A stretch of 64,000 nt of DNA from Azorinus chamasolen (taxonomy: Eukaryota > Mollusca > Bivalvia > Cardiida > Solecurtidae), in contig OY755242.1 in assembly GCA_963576725.1 (NCBI GenBank), positions 57,580,480 to 57,644,479 on the forward strand. Direction: 5' to 3'. The notes under the pieces were generated by a model that searched no databases, was not told the DNA's origin, and worked only from the letters and a program-made list of their open reading frames with translations. Made by a program: the position numbers and the translations under genes. The stretch's first letter is position 1, and every line of letters starts with the position of its first letter. Below are positions 10,150 through 20,390 of the stretch, piece after piece.

Positions 10150-11259
10150 TCGTTTAGAAGTTTATTAACACATACATAGCATAACCATGCTCGTAAATAT
10201 GCAGTCACAGTGTTCTGAATTGTCACTTAGACCTGTGTACGATGCCTGTCTACAATATTTCCAAAAGTTTTAACAAATATTCCAATGACATTTGCCACAC
10301 ACATGATTCAAAGTGTTTGAACACATATCGAAAAGCTTTGTCAACACAGCCTCGCGATACACAGGGAGGATGCTGAATATTTATCTCACCTTTTGAAAGA
10401 ATTCATTTTATAACATCTAGTTTATTCCGTGTAATACCCTATAAAGTATCCAGGGTTCCCATTTTGTGTTGTCATGCATAAAAATGTGTCACTAAACGGA
10501 TTCAATTACACAGAAATTCAACATAAACAAATCAATTTCTGGAAATTTGGACAGCTAGCCATCAGTTGTGGGGCACACAAAAGGGTATTTGCATTCCTAA
10601 TCCGTAATTATTTGCCCATTTACTCTGACTGTCAATAGTTGAGAACCTGTAAGAGGACCCCGTGTGTCTGCCAGGTGTAATTACACATTTTATTCTCGAC
10701 GTTCTAAAGCTACGGGAAATGTGTCGGGCATTATTAACGCTGATGTCAAATCCACGGAGACGCCGAATTGTAGAACACGGAATTTGAAATGCAAATTAGA
10801 AGACATTTAATTAAAATTTAGTCTAATTTTATTATCCTTTACAGTGACGTAATCTTTAGGACTGTTTTTATTCAGACTATGATGTAATTTTTAATGGATC
10901 TTTTTTTCTTTCATATTTATATTTAATTTTGTATAAGAAGTAATATTCAAGTTCCCTTTTTGCAATTGGAAAACAAGCGTGTAAACCGCCATCTTGACCA
11001 CTGGCCGGTGTTCTGTCTTTAAGCGGGTATTATGAGATGCTGATGGGATGCAGTGTCTACACGGGGATACTATCAGTACACATCAGCGGTCAGTCTAGTA
11101 CTGGTCTTTGTCTATCAATCAACTCGTGCTGCGTTTCGGGGGTCATTAGGGAACGGACCCTCGTAGTCCGTTAAATGTCCTCTGGCTCACATCCTTTGTA
11201 GGGAGGGTCGAAGCATCACAATATACTCTCACTTTAATGTTGTTTTTTCGTTAATTATA
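10150..11259. promoter_or_regulatory. low-repeat island, candidate enhancer or promoter
   Basis: This is the longest stretch in the first 17 kb without a recognisable MITE or HLE. It holds an octamer ATGCAAAT (10789-10796), a CRE/ATF-like TGACGTAA (10845-10852) and CCGCCATCTTG (10986-10996), which is CAAGATGGCGG on the minus strand, a YY1-type core-promoter motif. CpG-containing words are denser at about 10700-11200 than nearby. A start site around 11.0-11.2 kb for a rightward gene is inference. Confidence 0.35.
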
Positions 11260-11347
11260 GAACTTGGACAATTGATATGGTGTTTGATTTTTCACCTGAC
11301 CGAAGGTAAAAAACAAGGTAACAAGTGGTTTGAAGCAACATGAAATT

Positions 11348-11509
11348 ATGGCCATTATTGATGACCAAGAGTACAACGAAAGAAGTGGTGGACAAATTCC
11401 CCAAATGAAAGGGCAAGGAATGAAAACACGCTCCCCAGCTGGTGTAACAGAGCGCAGGCGCGCTATGCAGTGGTCACGGGAATTAGCCATTCGAATGCTG
11501 AATTTTTAA
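11348..11509 (+). CDS. possible small ORF or exon, 53 codons, unknown
   Basis: The frame begins MAIIDDQEYNERSGGQ and ends RRRAMQWSRELAIRMLNF. It is hydrophilic and protein-like and extends upstream without a stop to 11300. A neighbouring frame reads IDMVFDFSPDRR just upstream (11271-11306) and ends at AAG|GTAAAA, which could be a donor or one side of a frameshift. A good acceptor (TTTTTTCGTTAATTATAG) ends at 11260. The stop codon TAA lies in the TTAA that starts the next MITE-A, so the frame may have been cut short by the insertion. No family is recognised, and the antisense frame is also open. Confidence 0.3.
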   Translation: MAIIDDQEYNERSGGQIPQMKGQGMKTRSPAGVTERRRAMQWSRELAIRMLNF

Positions 11510-11699
11510 ATCATTATTCATGTTAGAAAATAGCTTCATGAATATTCATTAGATTAATTTTTAAATAACACGTTGGTTGAGTCAGAAAAAGAAAGAGTTA
11601 TAGTATACCATTAGCAAACCTAGCAGACCCTAGTTAGGAGACCGTCTGCACTGTTGTAAAGCGTTTATTAAAAAGCGTATATATGGAGAAAACGGTTAA
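11506..11699. mobile_element. MITE-A copy, diverged
   Basis: TTAA at both ends; ATTCATGTTAGAAA at the left and ATATGGAGAAAACGGTTAA at the right. The core keeps GCAGACCCTAGTTAGGAG. Confidence 0.6.
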
Positions 11700-12263
11700 A
11701 GTGGATGGGTTCATCATGTATGTGGTAAATGATTTCCATTCACTGAACCTCGACATGTCACAGGAATTGAAAGTATACTGGGAAGACATTTACCAGATTA
11801 GAAATCTAAGTACTGGAGATGACCGTGTTGGTTGTAACAGCTGGGTTATATAGGTAGTCCAAATAATTTGACATCACGCAAGCTTATTTTTCATTCAAAT
11901 TATCCCGTTATCATTCTTCGTTTTGTTTTTCATCATTCATATTCATATCTATTTTTCGCTGCTGGCGTCGCAGGAATGATAAAAATTAAAAAAAAAAATT
12001 TAGAAAAAAAAACGGATATAAAAGAATAAAAATGTGATGAAGAACGATAATTATGTTATATTTCGAAATACAGAAGTTTTATATTGTAGAACTAGGTTAT
12101 AGGGACTATGTTATCTTACTATTAGAACTTTTCATACTTAGATGTTATACGCACTATTATCAGTCATGTTTCGGTTACCATCAGTGTTAATTTGAATTAA
12201 AGTTTTCATATTATTCCAAGGTCTTCGTTCGAATTCAGTACTCATACCAATGATATCGAAGAA
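11700..12263. other. unassigned AT-rich stretch with a weak foldback
   Basis: TTATCATTCTTCGTTTTG near 11910 is loosely complementary to GAAGAACGATAATTATG near 12040. No coding signal. Confidence 0.35.
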
Positions 12264-12508
12264 TTAACCCATTATTCCATATAGACGCCTTTCTGCGCAT
12301 TTGAAAACAGAGTGGACCCAGATATGGCGGTTCCTACGGGAGCCGTCTGATCAGGGCCTGTTCTGTTTGTTATATATGACATAATATAGATATGATTATG
12401 AAGTTTTTGTGATTGCCAAATATCCATGTGTTCATGTGCCATCATAAACAATGATCCAATAAATATTCTGGATGTTATTATTTCTTAGATGAATATTCAT
12501 TGAGTATA
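12264..12508. mobile_element. MITE-A copy
   Basis: TTAACCCATTATTCCATATAG at the left; core CTCC is mutated to TTCCTACGGGAGCC. Right end ATGAATATTCATTGAGTA lacks the terminal GGGTTAA. Confidence 0.7.
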
Positions 12509-12519
12509 GTACAGCTAAG

Positions 12520-12566
12520 TATTCGATGCCCGCAGAGATGACCACCATTGCTTTGGGCGTCGAATA
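12520..12566. repeat. short inverted repeat (hairpin)
   Basis: TATTCGATGCCC pairs with GGGCGTCGAATA across a 23-base loop. Confidence 0.6.
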
Positions 12567-12984
12567 CACACCAATAAGTAGCACACCGGCGCATCCTCTT
12601 AACTTAACTTGCCATGTTTATTGTGAAAGGAATATTTGCTTGTTTGACCAACTGTTTTGTAACGAGATTGTTATTAGTCAACAGTTTCCGAATTGGCAGT
12701 GAATATTCTTACGGAAGGAACTTCCTAGGGCCTAAAAATATTAATAGAAATAAGTACCACCATACGTTATTCTTACGGGAGTCATTCAAGAAATTGTCAG
12801 CTGTGGATAATAAATTAATTTTAATTATGATAGGTTTCAGTATGATATTCAATAAAGATGTTATTATTTGAAATTGTTTGTACTTATTCAAACTATTGAT
12901 TATTTGTTTGATAATTGTACTGAATTGCAACTGATGTCATTGTTCTACCTTTAATTAGGTGTAATCAAATAGCATACGGCGGCA

Positions 12985-13267
12985 CTATATCCATGATATC
13001 TATTATTACGGAACTTCCGTAATACCCCCATCCCGCTGAGCGGCGATTCCGCTACGCTTCGAAATTTTGGTAAAAACGCCGCGAATCTTAGCAGGAGCGG
13101 CAACAGCGCAGTAGAAGCGTCCTGATCGTAGTAGAAGCGTAACAAAAGCTTCTTGATCGCCACTTCACGGGGATTGTTTTGACCTTGCTCAAAACAATCG
13201 TAGTGGCATCGCCGTGGACTCGAATCGCCGCAAAAGCGTAGTAAGAAATTCATGAACGCAGCATCAT
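12985..13267. repeat. left outer arm with AGCGTAG/GAAGCGT subterminal words
   Basis: Starts CTATTATTACGGAACTTCCG, then GCGGCG and repeated GTAGAAGCGT (about 13109 and 13128). The same words recur in the right arm in the same orientation. Confidence 0.6.
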
Positions 13268-14439
13268 ACCGTCCATTCGATTATGGTTACCCCATCGATA
13301 AAGCTGTGGTTACCTCGGGCAGCGAGAGTCGATTAAAACGGTGAGGTTGTATTTTGCACCGACATACTCCTATTTTCAGAAGATCGACACTTCTTTGTAT
13401 GCAGCCGTAAAAAGCAGTGTTTGCCGAACATGTTGGTGTAATATTTTCCCAATAGCATGCAGAATCGTGTATTAAATCAGTGAATCAACGTGGACCAATA
13501 TGCCAAAACACCATTTTTCTTTTTTGGGACTGAATATCTCCGATATATGACAAACTCACGTTAATCCAACGATGTCGAAGGTAAATCAAAGTACTTTTCT
13601 GTCCATCCTATGTATATCATATTGCTTTGTTCAAAATCAAGGTAGTTACAGGTGTTTTCGTGTACTGAGTTGATGATCGAATGGCTAAGGCTACCCAATT
13701 TTGAAAAATTGATGGTTAAGGTTCACCCTAATTCTGGGCGCATTTAGGCTAAGGTTTACCCGACAACTAACATATGCAATATTACAGCATCTAAAGACAC
13801 ACACGTCGTAGTTTTTCCTTGAACTTGAAACATAAGACCCACAACTGTCATGTATATTCTGTTACTTGTGTTTAGCCAGTTATGTTCACTACAATAGAGG
13901 GTTAATACACGTTTTTTCGGGCAATAACATCTGCAGTGTCCCAAGGGACTGTTGTTGGCCCGAGCCCGAAGTGTTATTGCCCGAAAACAAACGTGTATTA
14001 ACGCTATTCTTGCATAAAAAACAATTTTCTGCTTTCGGCATCAATTTAATTCTTCCAAAAACAAGCAAAACTACGGCAGCAAAACTATACACATCTTTGA
14101 CACTTCGTTCGATTAATGCTGTTTCCGGTCCACTGTTTTCTTTCTGACGTCAATTCATGATTGTATCAAATACCGTTTACACAGAATTTCATTCAATATG
14201 TATATCACTAAAAACAGTTCATTGTCGGTGCCCCTGAAATAGTCGCACCGTTCATCTAGCTTAGGCCAAAACGCTATAGCATTCGCGTCCATTGTTTACC
14301 GGTATAATTAAAACCGGTCAACAACAGCGCGTGAGCACGAGAATCGCCTTGTTAATACATGGTCTAGCGGGACTACAACAGCACGTTTTGTGCAAGAATT
14401 ATTATTTCTAACGTGTAAATCGGGTTTGTACAAAGACGT
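13268..14439. repeat. left long inverted repeat, about 670 bp, interrupted
   Basis: From ACCGTCCATTCGATTATGG to TTTGTACAAAGACG it is the diverged reverse complement of 15585-16256. Matching landmarks include TTATCGATGGGGTAACC, AACATGTTCGG and TCGGAGATATTCAGTCCC seen on the right side. Collinearity breaks at 13896-14397, where the right arm has no counterpart. Confidence 0.8.
13896..14397. mobile_element. about 500-bp insertion inside the left inverted repeat
   Basis: Absent from the right arm, where the equivalent sequence is continuous. It begins with a hairpin at 13901-14002 (GTTAATACACG to CGTGTATTAAC, enclosing TTCGGGCAATAAC and its complement) and ends TTTTGTGCAAGAAT. The reverse of that end, ATTCTTGCATAAAA, is at about 14005, suggesting a second inverted-repeat unit. 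Class unknown. Confidence 0.6.
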
Positions 14440-14861
14440 ACAACCTGATCGATTTCTCACAGTAATTATTCCCCTGTTTATTGTTTAAAAAAACCAATTC
14501 TTTGCATTGAAGCACAAAACATGTAAACATAGGTCGGATGCTATATTTATCATGTGGCACTTGGTTTGTGTCGGTACTGCATATCTTTATTATATCTATT
14601 TTTCCCTTTTGTATTAAAATATCTTCATTGCTCATAGCATTGCAAGCAGTCAGGAGACTTTTAACCTGGGTCTACACGCAAAACTACGCTAACCCCTTAT
14701 ACTGTATTTATACTGTAAGGAGTTTGTCTAGTGTTGAATAGATCCATCATTCCCGTGCTAATAGTTTTCAAAATGAAAGTTATTCAGCAAAAACAACACC
14801 ACCAAAATCTATTGAGCATTTACTGAATTCCATTTGCTTTCACAGGTTAACAACCATAATC

Positions 14862-15282
14862 ATGGAGCGCTGCATGTACCAATGTTATTACTGCTATATG
14901 AAACACAATGCATTACCAGATAGCATCGATCATCTAGTTGAAGCACACGATTCTGTATGTTTAAAGTATAGAGAACTAGAACTGGACGAATCATCTGGTG
15001 CTTTGGGGTATAGGACCAAAACATACTAACACATTATACCTATTGATGGTGATGTGTTTGTGTCGTCCGATAACCGTGTTGGTATTTTCAAGGACAGTGA
15101 CGGCAGAAAAAGAGGCATAGCCAAATCAATTTCATAATGTAGATATAACACTTTGTCTTCGAAGAAACAAACCAATGCGTCAAGTATTAGATCTAGCTCG
15201 ATTTATACTGTCTGAATAACGAAAATACTTGGAAAAGTGTAACGATGAAGATGTTTGCGAGGACGAATCAAGTGTTTATTAA
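14862..15282 (+). pseudogene. decayed transposon ORF with C2H2-like zinc finger at its start
   Basis: An ATG at 14862, 17 bp after an acceptor-like TTTGCTTTCACAG, opens 55 codons. Cys8-x2-Cys11-x12-His24-x4-His29 fits C2H2 finger spacing, and Leu25 follows His24. After an in-frame TAA (15027) the same frame continues as a protein-like stretch containing IDGDVFVSSDNRVGIFKDS up to 15137. A frameshift then leads into NVDITLCLRRNKP with another stop at 15217 and an acidic tail to 15282. Position between two 670-bp inverted repeats suggests a transposon protein. The transposase superfamily is not recognised, no DDE residues can be assigned, and it is clearly non-functional as it stands. Confidence 0.55.
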
Positions 15283-15584
15283 TGATTTCACATAGGAGAT
15301 TTGCAAAACATTCTTCGATATGTGCATTTTCTAGTAGCGGAAAGGACCCTTTTCTAGAAAAAGCAATTCCGTTTGCATAAACGGGTCGATTATTTGGGCA
15401 TTAAAAGTAATTCACCCATACATACTCAAAATGAGTTGTGTATGAATATACAAATCTGATACCGTGTTTGCATTGAGAATAGTTTTAGTAAATCAATAAC
15501 CGTCCTTACAATAGAGTTAAATACATTTATACATGTTGATAGCTCACCTAATTGTAAAATAATATAGGTGAACTTATGTTGAAT
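15283..15584. other. right part of transposon core, no intact frame
   Basis: Non-coding as read; includes a short hairpin with AGCTCACCTAATTG and ATATAGGTGAACT at about 15540-15574. Confidence 0.4.
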
Positions 15585-16256
15585 GTCGTCTTTGTACAAA
15601 CTCGATTCACACGTTAGAAATAATAATTGTTGTGAACATAATTGGCTAAATACAATTTACAGAATATACATGACAGTTGTGGGTCTTATGTTTCAAGTTC
15701 AAGGGGAAACATACGACGTGTGTGTGTCTTCAGGTGCTGCAACACTGCATTTGTTAGTTGTCGGGTAACCTTAGCCTAAATGATCCCAGATTTAGGGTGA
15801 ACCTTAACCACCAAAATTTCAAATTTGGGTAACCTTAGCCATTCGAGCATCAACTCAGTACACGAAAACACGTGTAACTACCTGAATTTTGAACGAAGCA
15901 AGATGATAGTCAAAGGAAAGACAGAAAAATACTTCGATTTACCTTCGACATCGTTGGATTAACGTGAGTTTGTCATATATCGGAGATATTCAGTCCCAAA
16001 GAAAGGAAAATGGTGTTTTGGCATATTGATCCACGTTGATTCACTGATTTAATACACCATTCTGCATACTATTGGGAAAATATTACACCAACATGTTCGG
16101 CAAACACTGCTTTTTACGGCTGCATACAAAGAAGTGCCGGTCTTCTGAAAATAGGAGTCTTTAGGAGCAAAATACAAACTCGCCGTTTTAATCGACTCTC
16201 GCTGCCCGAGGTAACCACAGCTTTATCGATGGGGTAACCATAATCGATTGGACGGT
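15585..16256. repeat. right long inverted repeat, 672 bp, uninterrupted
   Basis: Reverse-complement partner of 13268-14439. It runs from CGTCTTTGTACAAACTCG to AATCGATTGGACGGT. Confidence 0.8.
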
Positions 16257-17135
16257 GTGAGCATTATCGTAGCCGCAGCGTGAGTAACGTAGCACAATCG
16301 CAGTCGCATCGCAACAAAAGCGCCGAGATATTTGTCCGCATACAAATGCTTTTTCACACATTTGCAAACAGAGTAGACCCAGATCAGAAGCTCCTATTGG
16401 ACCCGTCTGATCAAGGTCTGCTCTGTTTGCTTATAACATGATATAGATATGATTCTAAAGTTTTTGTCAAAGCAAAAACATTTCTTAAAAAGGTTAAATT
16501 TTAAAATTGCAGCTAATTACTATTCATATGATCGTTCTTTCTTACATGGATATTGAACAGGGAAAAAATGTTAATGCTTGAGTCATCCCATGAAAGACTT
16601 AGCAAAAAGAAGACCTAGATCAGGCCCAACACTGTGTTTTTCTTGATCTGGGTCTTCAAAACAATTTGATCAATTTTCTTCGATGTATGATGGTCAACTA
16701 CTTCGAAATCAGTTTAATCACCCATTTTATATAGAAACGTTCCAAAAGCGCAACAGAAGCGCAGCTCCTGCGCCTAGAGTCGTAACAGCAACGTATTAAG
16801 CGTAGACGAAGCGTAGCCTGAAATCCCTTGTCGTAGTGGAAGCGTAGTAGAAGCGTCTTGGAGAGACCTCAAGCGCCGTAGTTCTAAGCGCAGCATCGTA
16901 AACAGCTCAGCGAGATCGTTATTGAAGCGTACTATAAGCGTACTAGAAACGCCCAAATCCCAAAATTAGGCACATGACGGCGCTTCTGTGGCGATTTGGG
17001 AGATTTTGGAGAAGCGCCATGATCGCCATGAGCGCAGTGGAAACGCCGCCCAGTGGAATGGGGATATTAGAATAGCAGCTGAGGCTATTATTACGGTACC
17101 GTAAGAATAGTCACTGCCTTCCGAATGCCGTAGCA
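16257..17135. repeat. right outer arm with AGCG-rich subterminal words
   Basis: Many AAGCG, AGCGTAG and AGCGCAG words at 16741-17040, then GCCGCCCAGTGGAATGGGG and CTATTATTACGG near 17085, the reverse of the left outer arm. It is split by the MITE-A at 16340-16572. A small inverted fragment (AGACCTAGATCAGG with CTTGATCTGGGTCT) lies at about 16610-16660. Confidence 0.55.
16340..16572. mobile_element. MITE-A inserted in the right outer arm
   Basis: Core GCAAACAGAGTAGACCCAG with AAGCTCCTATTGGACC; right end TTGAACAGGGAAAAAATG. Confidence 0.65.
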
Positions 17136-17187
17136 GGGCAGATATACGCTGCACTACAGAAATATACGGGTGACCTAAAAAAACCCT

Positions 17188-17510
17188 GACCTTCGCATGC
17201 TATGTCTCAACAACAACAATTCCAGCACACATACATTATTTTTTTAATGACATGTCAGAAGTATCTAAAACATACAAAAAGATAGTTTTCTGAACAACCC
17301 CCCCCCCCCCCCAAAAAAAAAAAAAAAATAATAAAAAAAAAATGAAGTTTTTTTTCGCGGACACCCCAGCTCTATATAATAACATTTGTTTTTCTTTTTT
17401 TTTTGGGTTGGGTCGGAAAACTATCGTATGTTTTAGATACTTTAATATGACATGTGATTAAAAAACTAAATTTGTGATGGAGTTGTTGTTGAGACATAGC
17501 ATCCGAAGGA
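17188..17510. mobile_element. foldback element with about 100-bp inverted repeats
   Basis: GCTATGTCTCAACAACAAC near 17200 is matched in reverse near 17485-17503. TATCTAAAACATAC near 17264 is matched in reverse near 17427. The middle holds poly-C then poly-A (about 17299-17342). Not related to the other families here. Confidence 0.65.
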
Positions 17511-17890
17511 CACCTGTGCAGAAATACAGGCACATCAACAGTTTGACAAGGGGGTAATAAACAAAACCAGTTTGAAAACAAGATTGTATAGAATAGATAG
17601 AGTCATGGTGGTTAATGCACACTGCAAGACAATGCAGCGTGGTTTATGCAAGAGGGGTTATCTGACAAGTTTTCGAATGGGAGGTTATGAAAACCGATTC
17701 TTTGCACAGGATTGAGGAAGTGAGATAATTCGGTACATTTTTAAAGGGAGATAATGATGACAGAGGCATAGTTAATGTGTAAATGGCTGAGGTACGAATA
17801 TCTTTAATAATTGTTCGTTATTCTCATATTTTTATTCAATACAACCTGTTTAGAATGAATAAACAATGCTGGTCTTGAAAAGTATTGCTT
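17511..17890. other. unassigned, no gene seen
   Basis: AT-rich, no window repeat and no coding frame of note. Confidence 0.4.
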
Positions 17891-17892
17891 AA

Positions 17893-18030
17893 TGCAGGAT
17901 GAAAGAAATGTAATTACCCTTTTTGCATTACTCTCATCCTGCAGTTAGTAGGACCTCCTGCAGTTAGTAGGACCACCTGTCTAAAGAATTGGACCTCTTT
18001 TGAGTGGTCATTAGTGAGAGACTTTACAAT
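17893..18030. mobile_element. MITE-D, degenerate
   Basis: TAATGCAGGATGAAAG and TTGCATTACTCTCATCCTGC form the hairpin arms. An 18-bp word CCTGCAGTTAGTAGGACC is tandemly duplicated at about 17938-17973. Confidence 0.6.
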
Positions 18031-18033
18031 GTA

Positions 18034-18221
18034 CAGTAGAACCTGTCTTAAGCGACCATAAAAAATAAGTATAATTATGGGCTTGTAAGGCAGGTGGTAG
18101 CTTAATGCAGGCCAAAAGTAATGCAGAAAGCTACAGGAGCTTTCTGCATTACTTTTGTCCTGCATTTATCAACCACCTGTTTTTTAAGACTAATATGTTC
18201 AATAAAGACAGGTTTCTACTG
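18034..18221. mobile_element. MITE-D, complete with TA target duplication
   Basis: TA at 18032 and 18222 flank inverted ends CAGTAGAACCTGTCTTAAG and AAGACAGGTTTCTACTG. The inner hairpin reads ATGCAGAAAGCTACAGG with AGCTTTCTGCAT. TA target and CAGTA termini fit pogo-like Tc1/mariner relatives. Confidence 0.85.
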
Positions 18222-18335
18222 TACATGTAATCAGACTTCCATGGTTATAGGCATTTATTGCTTTGGCAGGTGGAAAATGCGAACAAACCATCATCTATTC
18301 TAGAAGTTCACCTTTGGTGACATATCTACAGTATA

Positions 18336-18890
18336 TTAACCCATTAGGCCATATGATAGATACATGTATGTCTTTTTTGACACATTTGCAAACAGCAGAC
18401 CCAGATCTTACAGCTTCTGTAGGAGCTGTGTGATGAGGGTCTACTATGTTTGCTTATAGGATTACACAGGTAACTGGGTATGAGGATTACACAGGTAACC
18501 GGGTATGAAGATTACAGAGGTAACCAGGTATGAGGATTACACAGGTAACCTGGTATGAGGATTACACAGGTAACCGGGTATGAGGATTACACAGGTAACC
18601 GGGTATGAGGATTACACAGGTAACCGGGTATGAGGATTACACAGGTAACCGGGTATGAGGATTACACAGGTAACCGGGTATGAGGATTACACAGGTAACC
18701 GGGTATGAGGATTACACAGGTAACCGGGTATGAGGATTACACAGGTAACCGGTATGAGGATTACACAGGTAACCGGGTATGATTGTGCAGTATCTGACAT
18801 GACCCACATTTCCTATGTACATATGCCATTAAAAGAATTAATCTAATTAGTATTCATGATGTCATTATTTCTTACATGGGGGCACTGAAC
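18336..18890. mobile_element. MITE-A expanded by an internal minisatellite
   Basis: TTAACCCATTAGGCCATATG at the left; hairpin arm GCAAACAGCAGACCCAGATC. After TGCTTATAG the 25-bp array begins. MITE sequence resumes with TGTGCAGTATCTGACATG and ends near ATTTCTTACATGG. Confidence 0.7.
18469..18782. repeat. minisatellite, about 13 copies of a 25-bp unit
   Basis: Unit GGATTACACAGGTAACCGGG plus TATGA, nearly uniform in the middle with variants in the first three units. There are no spacers, so it is not CRISPR-like. Confidence 0.9.
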
Positions 18891-19090
18891 CCTTTCCTTC
18901 ATATAAATGCCTTTTCACGCCTTTGCATGCAAACAGAGCAGAGTAGCTCTGTTTGATTATGACAAAATATATACATGTACTTACGATTCTACACTATTAT
19001 CTTGCTCATAATGGCATTGTAAAAAATCACCTAATACATTTTCATTATGTCATTATTTCTGACATAAATATTCAACAGGGAAAGGGCTAA
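18888..19090. mobile_element. MITE-A copy, core collapsed
   Basis: AACCCTTTCCTTCATATAAATG start; the hairpin is reduced to GCAAACAGAGCAGAGTAGC; right end CAACAGGGAAAGGGCTAA. Confidence 0.7.
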
Positions 19091-19987
19091 TATAGTTTTT
19101 TTGTGTTTAAGAGACTAATCATATGTGTGGTTTGTATGCTTAGCACAAACAACAAAGCTCTGACACGGAATCTGCTGGTATTTGGGTCGGAAATTGTTCT
19201 GTTCCATGTTGACAAGTTGATGATTAACACTTGTCTTTCTTGAAATAAAATTGAAATTAAAACAGGTTACCATAGTTCCAGCAACATTTGCTCCTGTTTT
19301 TAAAGTAACACCAAATACACTTCACATGGGTCACTTCATTTCTTTGTTATGGGAAAGCGATTTTAACACCATCTCATGACTACTAAACAAAAAAGAATCC
19401 GGCCCTAAAAAAGTCATAAACTATGACTGCTTCACCACCATAAACTTCAACTTCCTCATCAGAATGAGGCTTTATTTCTATCACAGACCGAAACAAAACG
19501 TCAATGGGATATTATAATTGGGGAAATTCAATTCCCTCTGATGTTCGGCAGGAATTCAGTGTTCTCTCCTCAGCCAGTGGAATATCAATTAGTACCAGAG
19601 TATGATCCTTTCTCATCAGTAGTTAAAATGCTCCGATTTGAAGTTTATTTTCATAGTCAAACAAGCACATAGTTCTCATTAAATATCACAATATTTTTAA
19701 ACTGGACCTGAGAACAACTGGGTCTTTGATCCATAAATCATTTCCCCATGTCAGCAGGTCAGACCCAGTACTGGATTACCAGGGTCCCTCACAGGACTAT
19801 TGCTTAACATTTTGTTTTTTGTTTGCCAATAGTTTGTTTTTTGATCAAACACTAAAGTTATAGTTGCAGATGGTTTGCGTTCAGCACATGGGCAAGAATC
19901 CCCTCAATTGGAAATTGTAGATTTGAAAGACATAATATTAAATATTGAATGAATAATATTTGGGACACAAATGATATGTTAGATGTA
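19091..19987. other. unassigned single-copy-looking stretch
   Basis: No repeat of this window and no coding frame above noise. Confidence 0.4.
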
Positions 19988-20198
19988 TTAGCCCTTTACT
20001 CCGTAAATATGCCTTTCTACTCCTTTGCAAGCAGAGTAGACCCAGATCAGATGGCTCCAGTAGGAGCTGTCTGATCAGGATCTGCTCTGTTTGCTTATAA
20101 TTTAATTCCTGTATTCATTTGCAATTATAAAATATGATCTAATCAATATTCATGGTGTCATAATTTCTTACATGAATAATCATTGAATAAAGGGTTAA
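19988..20198. mobile_element. MITE-A, complete
   Basis: TTAGCCCTTTACTCCGTAAA at the left, TTGAATAAAGGGTTAA at the right, full core with CTCCAGTAGGAG loop. Confidence 0.85.
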
Positions 20199-20299
20199 TC
20201 ATTAACATGTCGGGTTATATATTGTAATTTCAAATAATCATCATTTTCATTCTAGAAAATCTTCTAATGCGCCTTATCTGTCTCCTTGCAAGATGACAT

Positions 20300-20390
20300 T
20301 TTAATGTTCAAACAGTTTGTATCCTGATGAGATTCCCACATGAACACATGGATATTTGGCATCTGATCTGGATACAAACTGTTTGCCAAT
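20300..20390. mobile_element. MITE-E-like palindrome
   Basis: AAACAGTTTGTATCCTGATG pairs with CATCTGATCTGGATACAAAC. Confidence 0.5.

Larger units (their letters stand above)
12690..17135. mobile_element. large nested inverted-repeat transposon region
   Basis: Homologous sequence recurs in opposite orientation on both sides: GGCAGTGAATATTCTTACGG near 12693 matches the reverse of 17101-17122, and CCCCATCCCGCTGAGCGGCG near 13025 matches the reverse of 17045-17064. Inside lie longer inverted repeats (13268-14439 and 15585-16256) around a decayed ORF. The outer arms carry many AGCG/GAAGCG words. Extra MITEs and a 500-bp segment have inserted. Whether it is one element or two nested ones is not settled. 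Confidence 0.6.

Noticed and set aside
18469..18782. Regular 25-bp repeats resembling a CRISPR array
   Set aside because: There are no spacers; units are contiguous and the setting is eukaryotic.
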